A stretch of 64,000 nucleotides of DNA from Lactobacillus sp. UCMA15818 (GTDB lineage Bacteria > Bacillota > Bacilli > Lactobacillales > Lactobacillaceae). A program made the translations under genes and the position numbers. A model generated the notes under the pieces. That model was given only the letters and a program-made list of their open reading frames with translations, had not been told where the DNA came from and ran no database searches. Below, in pieces: positions 1-9,303 of the stretch. Every line of letters begins with the position of its first letter. The stretch's first letter is position 1. The stretch is taken from assembly GCF_030400225.1 (NCBI RefSeq), contig NZ_VJYB01000001.1, forward strand, positions 372,001 through 436,000, given 5' to 3'.

Positions 1-360
1 TAATAATGCCAAGAGTGCCAAAATTGCTGGTAAACCTTGCGATAAAATAATTTTTGGATTTGCTGTCAATGCGCCATATATCGCTGCAACAACAACAAAG
101 CCAATAAAAAGCAATAATCCAGAAAAAACTGCATTACTTGGAAAAACAAATAATACTAAGAAGATTCCTACACCAATGAACCCATTATATAAACCTTGAT
201 TAGCCATGGAAATTTTTGCCTCTTTTTGACTTAAATATTCTGGTGACAAACCGAATGCATTTTGTGCCATCTTACTTTGGACTGCAAACATCTCTAGTAG
301 CATTATAAAAAACGCTTCGATAGCTACGAGAATAACTAAAATATAACTTAAGGTGCTCAA
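1..360 (-). CDS. DUF1304 family membrane protein (3' end cut off by window edge)
   Basis: Reading begins at a TTG seven bases after a GGAGG and stays open to the window edge, giving 120 residues without a stop. The protein is almost entirely hydrophobic, with about four membrane segments. It contains the stretch MANQGLYNGF near residue 52, which I associate with DUF1304 small integral membrane proteins. That family is usually about 120 residues, so only the last few residues should be missing. Function is unknown. It follows the ylbL-like protease gene on the same strand after about 20 bases and is probably co-transcribed with it. Confidence 0.75.
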   Translation of the reverse strand, partial: MSTLSYILVILVAIEAFFIMLLEMFAVQSKMAQNAFGLSPEYLSQKEAKISMANQGLYNGFIGVGIFLVLFVFPSNAVFSGLLLFIGFVVVAAIYGALTANPKIILSQGLPAILALLALL

Positions 361-379
361 AAAAAGTCCTCCTTTTGCA

Positions 380-1417
380 TTATTTGTTTTCCTTCAAATA
401 GGAAATTGCATCCGTGATAACCCTAACAGGAACGACCTTGATTTTTAAATTGAACTTCTTAACAGCTTTTTTGGCTTCCTGATAATTTGATATAGCCTGT
501 GGATCAGCTTTTTTTTCAATTGCAGAAACTGGATTATTCGGTGCAAAAAATATTTTAGCACCTGCTCGATCAGCCGCAACGACTTTCTTATCAATTCCTC
601 CGATATCTCCCACCTCACCATTACTTGAAATCGTACCTGTTCCAGCAATATTGCGCCCTAATTTCAGGTTGGTTCTAGATAACTGCGAATACATCTGAAG
701 CGCTAGCATTAACCCTGCAGACGGACCACCTATTCCTTCCATATCAGTTTTTATTTTTGTGGCACTAATTATCCTTGTTCTTTCAGCAAGCGAAATTCCA
801 ATCCCACTTCTATTTGTTCCAGCTAATTTAACAGTCTGTCCTGTTGCCTTTTTTTGTTTCCCATTTCTTAGATAGGTAATCTCAATTGGCGCTCCTTTTT
901 TTTGTGAACGCACATAATTCATAAAACTGGTAGTATTTTCAAAGTGCTTATTGTTTACAGCAGTAATTGTATCGCCAACTTCGAGTTTATTCTTAAAAGT
1001 TGAATTTTTCAGAATAGACATTACATATATTCCCAAATACTCTTGCCGATATGCTTTATGTGTCAAATGCAAAGAAACTGCTTTGGCTTGGTTTACAGCG
1101 TCACTCATGTAATATGACTGAATTCTATCAAATTCAGAATCAGTTTCATTTCCAGATATTTCATCCTCTGGAATACGTGAAGTATACTTATCCAAGTAAC
1201 TAGTCAAATAAAGTAGCGGTGTTGCTCGCCCCAAACTAACATATGTTAGCATTAGTTCACCTTTTGTTTTATCTTTTTTTCCACTGACTTTAACATAATC
1301 AGCAACATTAACAGCTTTTCCAATTGTCTCTAAATAAAATGGCAAAGGTAAGAAACAGATAAGTGCTAAAACAATAACCCCTAATGCTGCTAGGATATAA
1401 ATCTTCATTTTCTTCAT
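380..1417 (-). CDS. SepM/YlbL-type PDZ and Lon-like membrane serine protease
   Basis: A 345-residue protein with one N-terminal membrane anchor (about residues 7-28), a PDZ-like region (about 125-200) and a C-terminal Lon-type S16 protease domain. The catalytic serine is in GGPSAG (Ser233), and the partner lysine is probably Lys278 in IDKKVVAA. The active site should face outside the cell. In streptococci the homologue SepM trims the competence peptide; in Bacillus it is YlbL. The substrate here is unknown. The ATG overlaps the coaD stop codon by four bases, which points to translational coupling at the end of a ylb-type operon. Confidence 0.9.
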   Translation of the reverse strand: MKKMKIYILAALGVIVLALICFLPLPFYLETIGKAVNVADYVKVSGKKDKTKGELMLTYVSLGRATPLLYLTSYLDKYTSRIPEDEISGNETDSEFDRIQSYYMSDAVNQAKAVSLHLTHKAYRQEYLGIYVMSILKNSTFKNKLEVGDTITAVNNKHFENTTSFMNYVRSQKKGAPIEITYLRNGKQKKATGQTVKLAGTNRSGIGISLAERTRIISATKIKTDMEGIGGPSAGLMLALQMYSQLSRTNLKLGRNIAGTGTISSNGEVGDIGGIDKKVVAADRAGAKIFFAPNNPVSAIEKKADPQAISNYQEAKKAVKKFNLKIKVVPVRVITDAISYLKENK

Positions 1418-1890
1418 ATCAGTTTATCCTTCAACGCCTCTTCAACATTCACTGGAACTAATCCCGCCAAGTCACCATCAAATTTTGCAACCTCTTTAAT
1501 CAAGCTGGAAGAAATATGTTCGTATTCTTTATTGGTAGGTAAAAAAAGCGTTTCTAAATCTGGATTTAATTTCTTATTAATCGCGGCAATATCCGTCTCA
1601 TACAAAAAGTCACGTCCGCTCCTGAGGCCCCTTAAAATTACTTGCGCTTGTAAATCCTTAGCAGCTTGAACAGTTAATACATTCTCACGGGCCGCAACAG
1701 TAACATTTTCAATATTTTGAATCTCATTTTTAATCAGCGCTACTCTTTCTATACTCGAAAAAAGTCCAGATTTACTAGTATTGGTCATCACAAGTACCAC
1801 AATTTCATCGAATATCAAAGAAGCTCTCTTTATTAAATCAAGATGCCCACATGTAATCGGATCGAAGCTTCCTGGAAATATTGCCTTCAT
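1414..1890 (-). CDS. coaD: phosphopantetheine adenylyltransferase
   Basis: Transfers AMP from ATP to 4'-phosphopantetheine, the penultimate step of coenzyme A synthesis in the cytoplasm. The 158-residue length is normal. The N-terminal nucleotidyltransferase motif is FPGSFDPITCGH (the TxGH form, residues 13-16), and the C-terminal ISSSLIKE motif of the family is present. It starts two bases after the rsmD stop, with a GGGGTGA ribosome site inside the end of rsmD, and overlaps the downstream protease gene. The rsmD-coaD-ylbL order matches ylbH-ylbI-ylbL of Bacillus. Confidence 0.96.
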   Translation of the reverse strand: MKAIFPGSFDPITCGHLDLIKRASLIFDEIVVLVMTNTSKSGLFSSIERVALIKNEIQNIENVTVAARENVLTVQAAKDLQAQVILRGLRSGRDFLYETDIAAINKKLNPDLETLFLPTNKEYEHISSSLIKEVAKFDGDLAGLVPVNVEEALKDKLI

Positions 1891-1892
1891 AA

Positions 1893-2450
1893 CTATTCAC
1901 CCCTGTATCGATAAACTACAACTTCTGTAATTCCATAATCAGCACGTCTAGTTAACTCCAAATTTAAAATATTATCTGGTAACTGTGCAACTTGGTCAGT
2001 CTCGCAAATCACGACTGCATCTTCATTAAGTAACTGCAAATCAATAATTTTAGTTAACAACGATAAGATTTTTTGCTGTTTATACGGTGGATCTAAAAAA
2101 AGATAGTCCACAGTAATTTTATCTGCATGCAACTTGGCAAGTATTCTCTCTGCATCATTCTTGAATACCGTAAACTTCGCTGGTTCTTTAGTAACTTCAA
2201 TATTTTCATTAATTGTCTTAATCGCCTGATACTGCCGATCTACCAAGTATGCATGCTCAAGTCCCCTTGATACAGCTTCGATGCTCAAGCCCCCACTTCC
2301 TGCGAACAAATCGAGCCCTACTCCACCGCTGAAGTAGGGTCCAATTATATTGAACATTGATTCCTTAATTTTATCGGTTGTTGGCCTTGTTTTCATGCCT
2401 GGTACTGCCTTTAATCTTCTACCGCCATAATTACCAGCTATAATTCTCAT
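1893..2450 (-). CDS. rsmD: 16S rRNA (guanine966-N2)-methyltransferase
   Basis: Methylates guanine 966 of 16S rRNA in the small ribosomal subunit. The 185-residue protein has the SAM-binding motif DLFAGSG (residues 47-53) and the catalytic DPPY motif (120-123). The open frame extends upstream into ylbG, but the family begins with MRIIAG. The ATG at 2450 follows a suitable purine-rich site and sits just after the ylbG stop, so I use that start. It is part of the ylbG-rsmD-coaD run. Confidence 0.94.
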   Translation of the reverse strand: MRIIAGNYGGRRLKAVPGMKTRPTTDKIKESMFNIIGPYFSGGVGLDLFAGSGGLSIEAVSRGLEHAYLVDRQYQAIKTINENIEVTKEPAKFTVFKNDAERILAKLHADKITVDYLFLDPPYKQQKILSLLTKIIDLQLLNEDAVVICETDQVAQLPDNILNLELTRRADYGITEVVVYRYRGE

Positions 2451-2454
2451 AATC

Positions 2455-2757
2455 TCACTCTTTATTATTCTTGTATTTTTCACGGTCTTCATCTGTCAGC
2501 CGATACATCTTCCCAACAGTGTCCGTAAAACTTATTTCAACATCTGGCAAGGGTGAAACCATTACCTTTTTCACATAGCGCATTCCTGAAAGCTTTTCAA
2601 TAGTTTCTGAAACTTTAATCCTATCTGTATACAAAATTACATATTTCATTTTCCTTGAAACATAGTGAATTGTTCCAAATCTACGTAATTGTCTACTATT
2701 TTTCAAGTGATACAAGTAGACAATTACTCCTTGACGTTCATTTAATTCTAAACTCAT
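2455..2757 (-). CDS. ylbG: YlbG family protein (DUF2129)
   Basis: A 100-residue soluble protein matching the YlbG/DUF2129 family by length, by an N-terminal segment with the repeated form GVIVYLYHLKNSRQLRRFG, and by its place next to rsmD. The role is not established. Its ATG overlaps the stop codon of the preceding CAP-associated protein gene (TAATG), so the two are translationally coupled. Confidence 0.88.
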   Translation of the reverse strand: MSLELNERQGVIVYLYHLKNSRQLRRFGTIHYVSRKMKYVILYTDRIKVSETIEKLSGMRYVKKVMVSPLPDVEISFTDTVGKMYRLTDEDREKYKNNKE

Positions 2758-3902
2758 TAGTTCCCACCTTTGTTAATGATTATTACAAGTAAGCCTTGGT
2801 CATAGGCAATACCAATTTTTTTAGTTTTCGAAGCAATCAAACTATCCCAGACATTTTGTTGCAATTTTGTCTTTTCAAAAAAAGTCGTTGCATTGTAGAA
2901 CGGAAAAATGACGTACATTTCAAAGTTCTTAGTATTTAAATCAACATCTTGATATAGTTTTTTCGAAAAGCTACCTTGACTTAAACTCAAGAAACGATTT
3001 TGACCAACATCACCACTTGTAATATCTTCTAATAAATTGGCATGGCTTGCTCTAAGATAACGTTTCGGATTTTTTTCCAATACACTAATTATCCTCTGTG
3101 CACTCTGCGTCAACGGGTCACCCACTGGTAGAGTTGTATTCGCGAGTATTCGCCTTTTAGTATTGATCACCTGCATTAAATCATAAGGAACCATAATATC
3201 CAACTGGTTCCAATTAGTTTCCCCTTGGTATTGTGAAGGAATCGGCGTTCGAGAAATAATTTGATAGATATTTTTCTTCAAAAGCATCCCTGTGTCTAAA
3301 AATTCCAAAGCTATTACTCTTTTAGAATTAGGCTGTAAGTACGGAATCACATAGCTTCCGTTTGTAAAGCCAATAAGTGGGTGATTATTCAAATCATTTT
3401 CCGATAATTCAAACTGAAAGTTTTCTTCACGATATGAAACCTCAAAGTTTGCATATAACGTCGACAATCTCAGAAGCTGCTTGAATGACATCCCTACCCT
3501 TAGTTTTGAATTGTTACTTACCAAATTTCCTACTACAACTATTGAACAAATCTTCTGTGTATACTGATCAATTCCAACTTTTAAATAATTAGACGAATCA
3601 AGATTATAGAGCAACCATTTTACATTTATTGCGCTATTCATAGTCGCCTCTGGCCGTCCAAATTTTTCTTCAAATTGATTACTTTCCATACCAATATAAC
3701 TTGCAAATCCTTGTGTTTTAATACGCATGATTTGAGGTGTAGTTAACCGTGCATTTGCTTTTTGAATTCTTTCGGTACTGCGCTGTTGTTTATTCTTAGT
3801 GCTTTGATCGCTATAAATAGCGCTACAATACATAACAAGCAGAGAAAGAAACAATACTAGTATGAAATTTCTAATTGTTCTCAAAACTAATTTTATTCTC
3901 AT
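2757..3902 (-). CDS. CAP-associated domain protein, membrane anchored (YlbC-like)
   Basis: A 381-residue protein with an N-terminal membrane segment (about residues 10-30), a middle region with two short repeats of the form GMxxxQFxxxFGRP and GMSFKQLLRLST (CAP-associated N-terminal domain), and a C-terminal part that resembles a CAP/SCP fold. The second half lacks the usual paired histidine and glutamate residues, so enzymatic activity is doubtful. In Bacillus, ylbC sits in the same place between pycA and ylbG. The likely location is the outer face of the membrane. It starts four bases after the pycA stop. Confidence 0.75.
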   Translation of the reverse strand: MRIKLVLRTIRNFILVLFLSLLVMYCSAIYSDQSTKNKQQRSTERIQKANARLTTPQIMRIKTQGFASYIGMESNQFEEKFGRPEATMNSAINVKWLLYNLDSSNYLKVGIDQYTQKICSIVVVGNLVSNNSKLRVGMSFKQLLRLSTLYANFEVSYREENFQFELSENDLNNHPLIGFTNGSYVIPYLQPNSKRVIALEFLDTGMLLKKNIYQIISRTPIPSQYQGETNWNQLDIMVPYDLMQVINTKRRILANTTLPVGDPLTQSAQRIISVLEKNPKRYLRASHANLLEDITSGDVGQNRFLSLSQGSFSKKLYQDVDLNTKNFEMYVIFPFYNATTFFEKTKLQQNVWDSLIASKTKKIGIAYDQGLLVIIINKGGN

Positions 3903-3905
3903 CTT

Positions 3906-6900
3906 TTAGCTTTTTGTAGGTTCTATTTCAATTAATAAATCCTGCGTCTCTAGAATGTCTCCCGCTTTCACATAAATATGCGTTATCTTTCCATCTGTGG
4001 GTGCCTTAATTGTTGTCTCCATCTTCATCGCTTCAGTTACAATCAAAGGGATACCCTTTTTTACAACCTGTCCCTTTGAAACCAGTACACTCAAGACAGA
4101 ACCACTAAGAGTTGCTCCAATATGCTTCGGATTTGTTGGCTCAGCCTTTAGTATTTTTTTGACTTTTCCCTTCTTACTCTTATCTTGAACTACAATTTGT
4201 TGATCCTGACCATTTACCACAAAGTATAGAATTCGCTTACCATCTTCATCTGCTTCACCAATTGAAGCCAACTTAACAATCAAAGTCTGCCCTTTGCCAC
4301 GTTCAATATGAACAGTTTCTTCTATCCGCATTCCCTGATAAAACGTTGTCGTATCAAGTGGAGATAAGTCTCCAAAATTCGCTACCGTCTGTGCATAATC
4401 AACAAATACATCCGGATATAGCAAATAACTCAATAATTCCTCTTCAGTAGGTAGATGCTTTAACTTGGTTCTTAACTCAGTGTTTTTTTGCGCAAAGTCA
4501 ATTGGCTTAGCCAAGCTACCCGGACGAACTGTGATTGGTTCACGATCCTTCAAAACAACTTTTTGTAAGTCTTTTGGAAAACCACCAACCGGCTGTCCTA
4601 AATCACCCGCAAAGAAATTAACAACAGATTCTGGAAAATCTAAAGTTTCCCCCCGTTCAAAAATGTTTTTTGCATCTAATTTATTTTTAATCATAAAAAT
4701 TGCAAAATCTCCAACTACTTTTGAACTTGGTGTTACCTTTACAATATCCCCCAACAACTCATTAACTTCTTTATAGGTTTTCTTGACTTCCTCAAAATCT
4801 CTAATTCCCAAGGCCTTGGCCTGTTGCTGCAAATTTGAATATTGACCACCTGGCATCTCCGTTTCATAGATGTCCGTCTGTGGTGCTGTAATTCCATTCA
4901 TGAAATCCTGATAAAAAGGCTTAACACCTAACCAATAACGATTAATTTTTTCAACATTTTCAATATTCACATCAGGCTGTCTTTTATCTCCTGACATTGC
5001 GTAGTACAAACTACTCATGCTTGGTTGACTAGTTGTTCCTGATAGTGCACTTGCAGCAACGTCCACAATATCAACACCAGCTCGTGCAGCTTGTAGATAA
5101 GTTGCGATCCCATTTCCAGTTGTATCATGCGTATGCAAGTGGATTGGAACATCCAAATCTGCTTTTAAAGTTGAAATCAATTCATATGCAGCTTGTGGCT
5201 TGAGTAATCCAGCCATATCTTTAATACCAATTATTTGCGAACCAGCCGATACTAAATCCTTTGCTAATGTCCGATAATACTGTAAATCATACTTGTGCTC
5301 AGCAGGATTTAACACATCACCTGTATAACACATTGTTCCTTCTGCTATTTTACCAGTATCACGCACAAATTGGATACTCTTCTCCATTTGTGTCACCCAA
5401 TTTAGACTATCAAAAATGCGGAAGACATCGACCCCATCTGCCGCGCTCTTTTTAATAAAGCGCTGTAATACATTGTCTGGATAATTCTTGTACCCCACAG
5501 CATTAGAACCTCTAAATAGCATTTGCAATAAAGTATGCGGCATGGCCTTACGAATCTTCTTTAGTCTTTCCCATGGGTCTTCATCCAAGAAACGATAGGC
5601 AACATCAAAGGTCGCTCCTCCCCAAACTTCGGCAGAAAATACATTAGACAGTGCATTATCAAATGCCTCGGCAACTGGCAGCATATCTTTTGTACGCATT
5701 CTAGTCGCAAAAAGGCTTTGATGTGCATCACGCATCGAAGTATCCGTCAACAATAATTTTTCTTGTCGCGTTACCCAACTCATCGCTTCAACTGCGCCCT
5801 TACTATCCAACATACTTTTTGCATTTTCGTATTCAGTAGGAACAGTGAAATCATTCATAAGACGGATTTTAGGAACAAAAATTTTCTCATGTCTTTCTGC
5901 ACCTGGGAAGCCATTAACGGTAATACTACCGATATATTTTAGTAACTGATTTGGTGTGTTTTTAGGGTGGTTCAAGTGGAACAATTCCGGAGTTGAATCA
6001 ATAAATGTTGTATGAGCCTTTCCAGAAATAAAATCTGGGTGATTAATCACATTGTGCATGAAGGGAATATTCGTTTTGATACCTCTGATTCTAAATTCAT
6101 CAAGTACACGGTCCATTTTCAAAACTGCGCCACTAAAAGTCCTCGCTTGAACACAGGCTTTAACCAACAGTGAGTCAAAGTAAGGGCTGATTACGGCACC
6201 TGCATAAGCATTTCCACCATCTAAACGGACTCCAAAGCCACCCGGTGAACGGTAAGTTTCAATCTTACCTGTATCAGGCATAAAATTATTCTCAGGATCC
6301 TCAGTTGTGATTCGACACTGAATAGCATGCCCATGAAAATTCAATTTATCCTGTCTTGGAATCTCCAAGTCAGCAAACAAATCTGCTCCTGCAGCAATTA
6401 AGATTTGTGACTGAACAATATCAATACCAGTTATCATCTCAGTAATTGTATGTTCTACTTGAACACGCGGGTTAACCTCGATAAAATAAAAATCTGTGTT
6501 GGTAACCAAAAATTCAACAGTTCCTGCATTTTGATAATTTACACTTTTCATTAAAGAAACAGCAGCTGTACAAATTTCTAGCCTGCGCTCGTTACTTAAT
6601 GAACTTGGGGCTACCTCAATAACTTTCTGATGTCTTCTCTGAACTGAACAATCCCGCTCAAATAAATGAACAACATTACCATGCTGATCAGCCAAGACTT
6701 GAACTTCAATATGTTTAGGATTCTTTAAATATTTTTCAATATACAATTCTTCGTCACCGAAGGATTGTTTAGCCTCACTCTGTGCTCTGTTAAAACTTTC
6801 TTTGATTTCTGATTCATCATTTATAACTCTCATTCCTCGGCCGCCGCCACCTAAGGCTGCCTTAACCATAATAGGATAACCATGCTGCTTAGTGAACTCT

Positions 6901-7334
6901 TGGACTTCTTCTAAACTATAAACAGGTCCATCACTTCCAGGAATTGTCTGTAATCCGGCATCATGGGCAGCTTTTTTAGCTGCCACCTTGTCTCCAAAAA
7001 TCGCTAGCTGCTCTTTAGTTGGACCAATAAAAATAATTCCCGCTGCCTCACATTTTTGTGCAAAAGTTTCATTTTCAGACAAAAAACCATATCCAGGATG
7101 AATTGCATCTGCACCAGTTTCTTTTGCAACTCTAATAATATCATCCATATCAAGATACGCTTCAATCGGTTTTTTACCCTCTCCAATCTGATAAGCTTCG
7201 TCTGCCTTAAATCGATGAACAGAAAATTCATCTTCCTTGGCATATACGGCAACAGTTTTTACCTTAAGTTCCTGGCATGCACGAATTATCCGAATTGCGA
7301 TTTCGCCACGGTTTGCAATTAATATTTTTTTCAT
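3906..7334 (-). CDS. pycA: pyruvate carboxylase
   Basis: Carboxylates pyruvate to oxaloacetate using ATP, bicarbonate and biotin, and so feeds aspartate and the lysine/diaminopimelate branch. The 1142-residue protein has the normal full-length order: biotin carboxylase with ATP-grasp (about 1-450), carboxyltransferase (about 530-800, with the LLTDTSMRDAHQS start), the PYC/OADA region, and a C-terminal biotinyl domain with AMKM, where Lys1104 carries biotin. The frame opens 15 codons earlier, but MKKILIANRGEIA is the conserved start. It lies 63 bases after ftsW, as in Bacillus. Confidence 0.97.
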   Translation of the reverse strand: MKKILIANRGEIAIRIIRACQELKVKTVAVYAKEDEFSVHRFKADEAYQIGEGKKPIEAYLDMDDIIRVAKETGADAIHPGYGFLSENETFAQKCEAAGIIFIGPTKEQLAIFGDKVAAKKAAHDAGLQTIPGSDGPVYSLEEVQEFTKQHGYPIMVKAALGGGGRGMRVINDESEIKESFNRAQSEAKQSFGDEELYIEKYLKNPKHIEVQVLADQHGNVVHLFERDCSVQRRHQKVIEVAPSSLSNERRLEICTAAVSLMKSVNYQNAGTVEFLVTNTDFYFIEVNPRVQVEHTITEMITGIDIVQSQILIAAGADLFADLEIPRQDKLNFHGHAIQCRITTEDPENNFMPDTGKIETYRSPGGFGVRLDGGNAYAGAVISPYFDSLLVKACVQARTFSGAVLKMDRVLDEFRIRGIKTNIPFMHNVINHPDFISGKAHTTFIDSTPELFHLNHPKNTPNQLLKYIGSITVNGFPGAERHEKIFVPKIRLMNDFTVPTEYENAKSMLDSKGAVEAMSWVTRQEKLLLTDTSMRDAHQSLFATRMRTKDMLPVAEAFDNALSNVFSAEVWGGATFDVAYRFLDEDPWERLKKIRKAMPHTLLQMLFRGSNAVGYKNYPDNVLQRFIKKSAADGVDVFRIFDSLNWVTQMEKSIQFVRDTGKIAEGTMCYTGDVLNPAEHKYDLQYYRTLAKDLVSAGSQIIGIKDMAGLLKPQAAYELISTLKADLDVPIHLHTHDTTGNGIATYLQAARAGVDIVDVAASALSGTTSQPSMSSLYYAMSGDKRQPDVNIENVEKINRYWLGVKPFYQDFMNGITAPQTDIYETEMPGGQYSNLQQQAKALGIRDFEEVKKTYKEVNELLGDIVKVTPSSKVVGDFAIFMIKNKLDAKNIFERGETLDFPESVVNFFAGDLGQPVGGFPKDLQKVVLKDREPITVRPGSLAKPIDFAQKNTELRTKLKHLPTEEELLSYLLYPDVFVDYAQTVANFGDLSPLDTTTFYQGMRIEETVHIERGKGQTLIVKLASIGEADEDGKRILYFVVNGQDQQIVVQDKSKKGKVKKILKAEPTNPKHIGATLSGSVLSVLVSKGQVVKKGIPLIVTEAMKMETTIKAPTDGKITHIYVKAGDILETQDLLIEIEPTKS

Positions 7335-7397
7335 TAGAATCCCACTTTCTTGAATTGAATAATGAATCTCTAAAATCACAAAAGCGCTATTAATAAA

Positions 7398-8573
7398 TCA
7401 AATCTTTCCCTTTCGATTCCGCTTTTGGTTAATCGAAATATTTATTACTATTCCTAATGCAAGAGATAAAACAATCATACTTGAACCACCATAAGATACA
7501 AATGGGAATGTAACACCTGTAATTGGCAGCAATCCATTAACTGCGCCGACATTGAATAGAGTTTCGATTCCCATAAAAGTTCCAATTCCATAACAAATCA
7601 TTGTTTCGTATGGCCTACTTGCTCTAATTCCAATTAAAAAAATTCGCAAAACAATCCAAGTAATTAGCAGCAGTACAACCATAACACCAACTGCCCCAAG
7701 CTCCTCACTAATAATTGCTATGATAAAATCTGTATACGGCTCAGGTAAATATCCTCTTTTTTGCACACTATTACCAAGCCCAACACCGAACAAACCACCA
7801 TTACTTATCGCATAGTAAGAATTAATCAATTGCTGCCCGCTTGTTGATGAAACATTAAAGGGATTATAGAATGCTGTTAGTCTAGCATACATATACTCAA
7901 TCTTTGTTCCTTTGAGGGGCGCGGGATCCCAAAAACGCAAGAGTTGAACTACTATAATTATTGAACCCAATATTCCAGACAAGCATAGTAGCGACTTACG
8001 ATAATCTTTTCCACTCGCATAGTACATTACCAAAGTAATGAATGCATTGATTGAAAAACCTCCTAAATCTGGTTCGATTAAAACAAGAATCAACAGTATT
8101 GACACTAATATAACTGGTTTCCAATTAGGCTTACTAATCAATGTACCCATTGAGTTTGAGTGTTCACGGTTAAAAGTAATTTGTGCCATAAAAAGAACGA
8201 GGTACAGTTTGCAAAGCTCAGCCGGCTGAAAACTAAATAATTTCAAATTGATCCAACCGTTAGCTCCATTGACTGCAGTAGTAAAAAACTTAGCATACAA
8301 CAATAGTACTACCATTACAAAAAAACCAATTATTATAAAGTTGCGGTGAGCCAATTTGATGGTCGGAATCATTATTGAAAAAAAGACACAGCCTAATCCT
8401 ATCACAACATAAAGCAACTGCTTCATTAGGTACGTATTAGTTGCCGCCCCCGCATATGAGAGGTTTATTGAACTGGCAGAATACACCATAACTGCACCAA
8501 TACAACATAAAATTATGTAAGGTACAAATAAATAAAAATCGAAATACCTCATCTTATCTCTAAATTTTTTCAT
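7398..8573 (-). CDS. ftsW: septal peptidoglycan glycosyltransferase FtsW (SEDS family)
   Basis: Polymerises lipid II into glycan strands at the septum, working with a class B penicillin-binding protein. The 391-residue protein has about ten membrane segments, the conserved stretch NGWINLKLFSFQPAEL (about residues 106-120) and the EPDLG motif with the catalytic aspartate at about 169. The ATG at 8573 is 12 bases past the ylaN stop; an internal ATG seven codons on is an alternative start. It lies outside the dcw cluster, in the ylaN-ftsW-pycA arrangement of Bacillus. Confidence 0.94.
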   Translation of the reverse strand: MKKFRDKMRYFDFYLFVPYIILCCIGAVMVYSASSINLSYAGAATNTYLMKQLLYVVIGLGCVFFSIMIPTIKLAHRNFIIIGFFVMVVLLLYAKFFTTAVNGANGWINLKLFSFQPAELCKLYLVLFMAQITFNREHSNSMGTLISKPNWKPVILVSILLILVLIEPDLGGFSINAFITLVMYYASGKDYRKSLLCLSGILGSIIIVVQLLRFWDPAPLKGTKIEYMYARLTAFYNPFNVSSTSGQQLINSYYAISNGGLFGVGLGNSVQKRGYLPEPYTDFIIAIISEELGAVGVMVVLLLITWIVLRIFLIGIRASRPYETMICYGIGTFMGIETLFNVGAVNGLLPITGVTFPFVSYGGSSMIVLSLALGIVINISINQKRNRKGKI

Positions 8574-8585
8574 GGCAATCAGAAC

Positions 8586-8861
8586 CTATTCATCCTCTCC
8601 CACTGAAATATAAATGCTTGAAAGCAGGTGTTCTAAGTCCTGAATCATTTGCTGAGCCTCATTCATGGTTATCAGGCCACAACGCTCGGCCAAGTGCACT
8701 TCTTTTGAAAAACCAAAAAGCTGTGTATCTGCAACTTCTTCAAAAGCGGGGCACTGAGACAAACATAATAAGTTCCGCTGTTTATCTAATAACACCCGAA
8801 TTTTCTCAGAATCAGCTTGCAGAATTTCCAACATTTCTTGTCTTGATACAAACTCCTGCAC
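8586..8861 (-). CDS. ylaN: YlaN family protein (DUF1507)
   Basis: A 91-residue protein of the YlaN/UPF0358 family, identified from its length, the block QCPAFEEVADTQLFGFSKEV and its place before ftsW. In Bacillus and Staphylococcus YlaN is linked to iron homeostasis through Fur; that role is taken from the family. I start it at the GTG at 8861, which lies eight bases after AAAGGGGG. The frame can be opened further upstream to 8999, but those residues do not resemble the family and cover the promoter. Confidence 0.88.
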   Translation of the reverse strand: MQEFVSRQEMLEILQADSEKIRVLLDKQRNLLCLSQCPAFEEVADTQLFGFSKEVHLAERCGLITMNEAQQMIQDLEHLLSSIYISVGEDE

Positions 8862-8891
8862 TGTTACTGCCCCCTTTCTAAATATACGGTA

Positions 8892-8920
8892 ATTATAGCA
8901 TACTAGTTTTTTTCTTGAAA
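8892..8920 (-). promoter_or_regulatory. promoter for ylaN-ftsW-pycA operon
   Basis: On the minus strand an extended -10 (TGCTATAAT, 8892-8900) lies 17 bases after TTTCAA (8915-8920). The expected start point is about 25 bases before the ylaN ribosome site. The -35 is weak, but the TG extension compensates. Confidence 0.55.
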
Positions 8921-9144
8921 TATACCATCGTGGACTTAAGTGCCAATTATAATGTCTGTCCTTGTAGTTTATTATGTAACCAAAATTCGTATTTTTCAAT
9001 TGATTTATATCGAAAAAGCAATTATTTTCTCCAGTTTACGAACTCTATTATTTTTTTGGAGCTATTTATAAAATAAAAAGAAACTTTTTTTAATTCTTGC
9101 AGTCATTAATAACCAGAGATATTAAATTTTTGCCTAACAAAAAG

Positions 9145-9182
9145 TTCTAATATTAACTGATTTTCACCAATTAATACCAGAA
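9145..9182 (-). terminator. probable typA terminator hairpin
   Basis: Imperfect inverted repeat with TTCT/AGAA and TATTAA/TTAATA arms. On the minus strand it runs into ACTTTTTG, so it can stop transcription from typA. It closely resembles the hairpin at 48275-48310, and both precede a copy of the dispersed palindromic element. The 442-base gap between ylaN and typA holds only this hairpin, that element and the ylaN promoter. Confidence 0.5.
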
Positions 9183-9216
9183 CTAATCTTAGATTGTTTA
9201 TTTATTACGAACAAAT

Positions 9217-9286
9217 GTGTTTCATAAATCAAAATTTTCCGTCTAATTTAGCGTTAGTACTCAAATTTTCCCGACTTATGTTACAC
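9217..9286. repeat. dispersed palindromic element, copy A (lacks central hairpin)
   Basis: Starts with GTGTTTCATAAATC and ends with GACTTATGTTACAC, an inverted pair with few mismatches. The inner stem seen in copies C and D is missing, so this copy is about 70 bases. It shares the run TTCCGTCTAA with all other copies, and AGTACTCAAATTTTCCCGAC with copy D. Confidence 0.75.
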
Positions 9287-9303
9287 TTACATCTCTTTTT
9301 TAA

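Noticed and set aside
8862-8999. N-terminal extension of YlaN up to 8999
   Set aside because: The family begins near the GTG at 8861, which has a good ribosome site, and the extension would cover the promoter.
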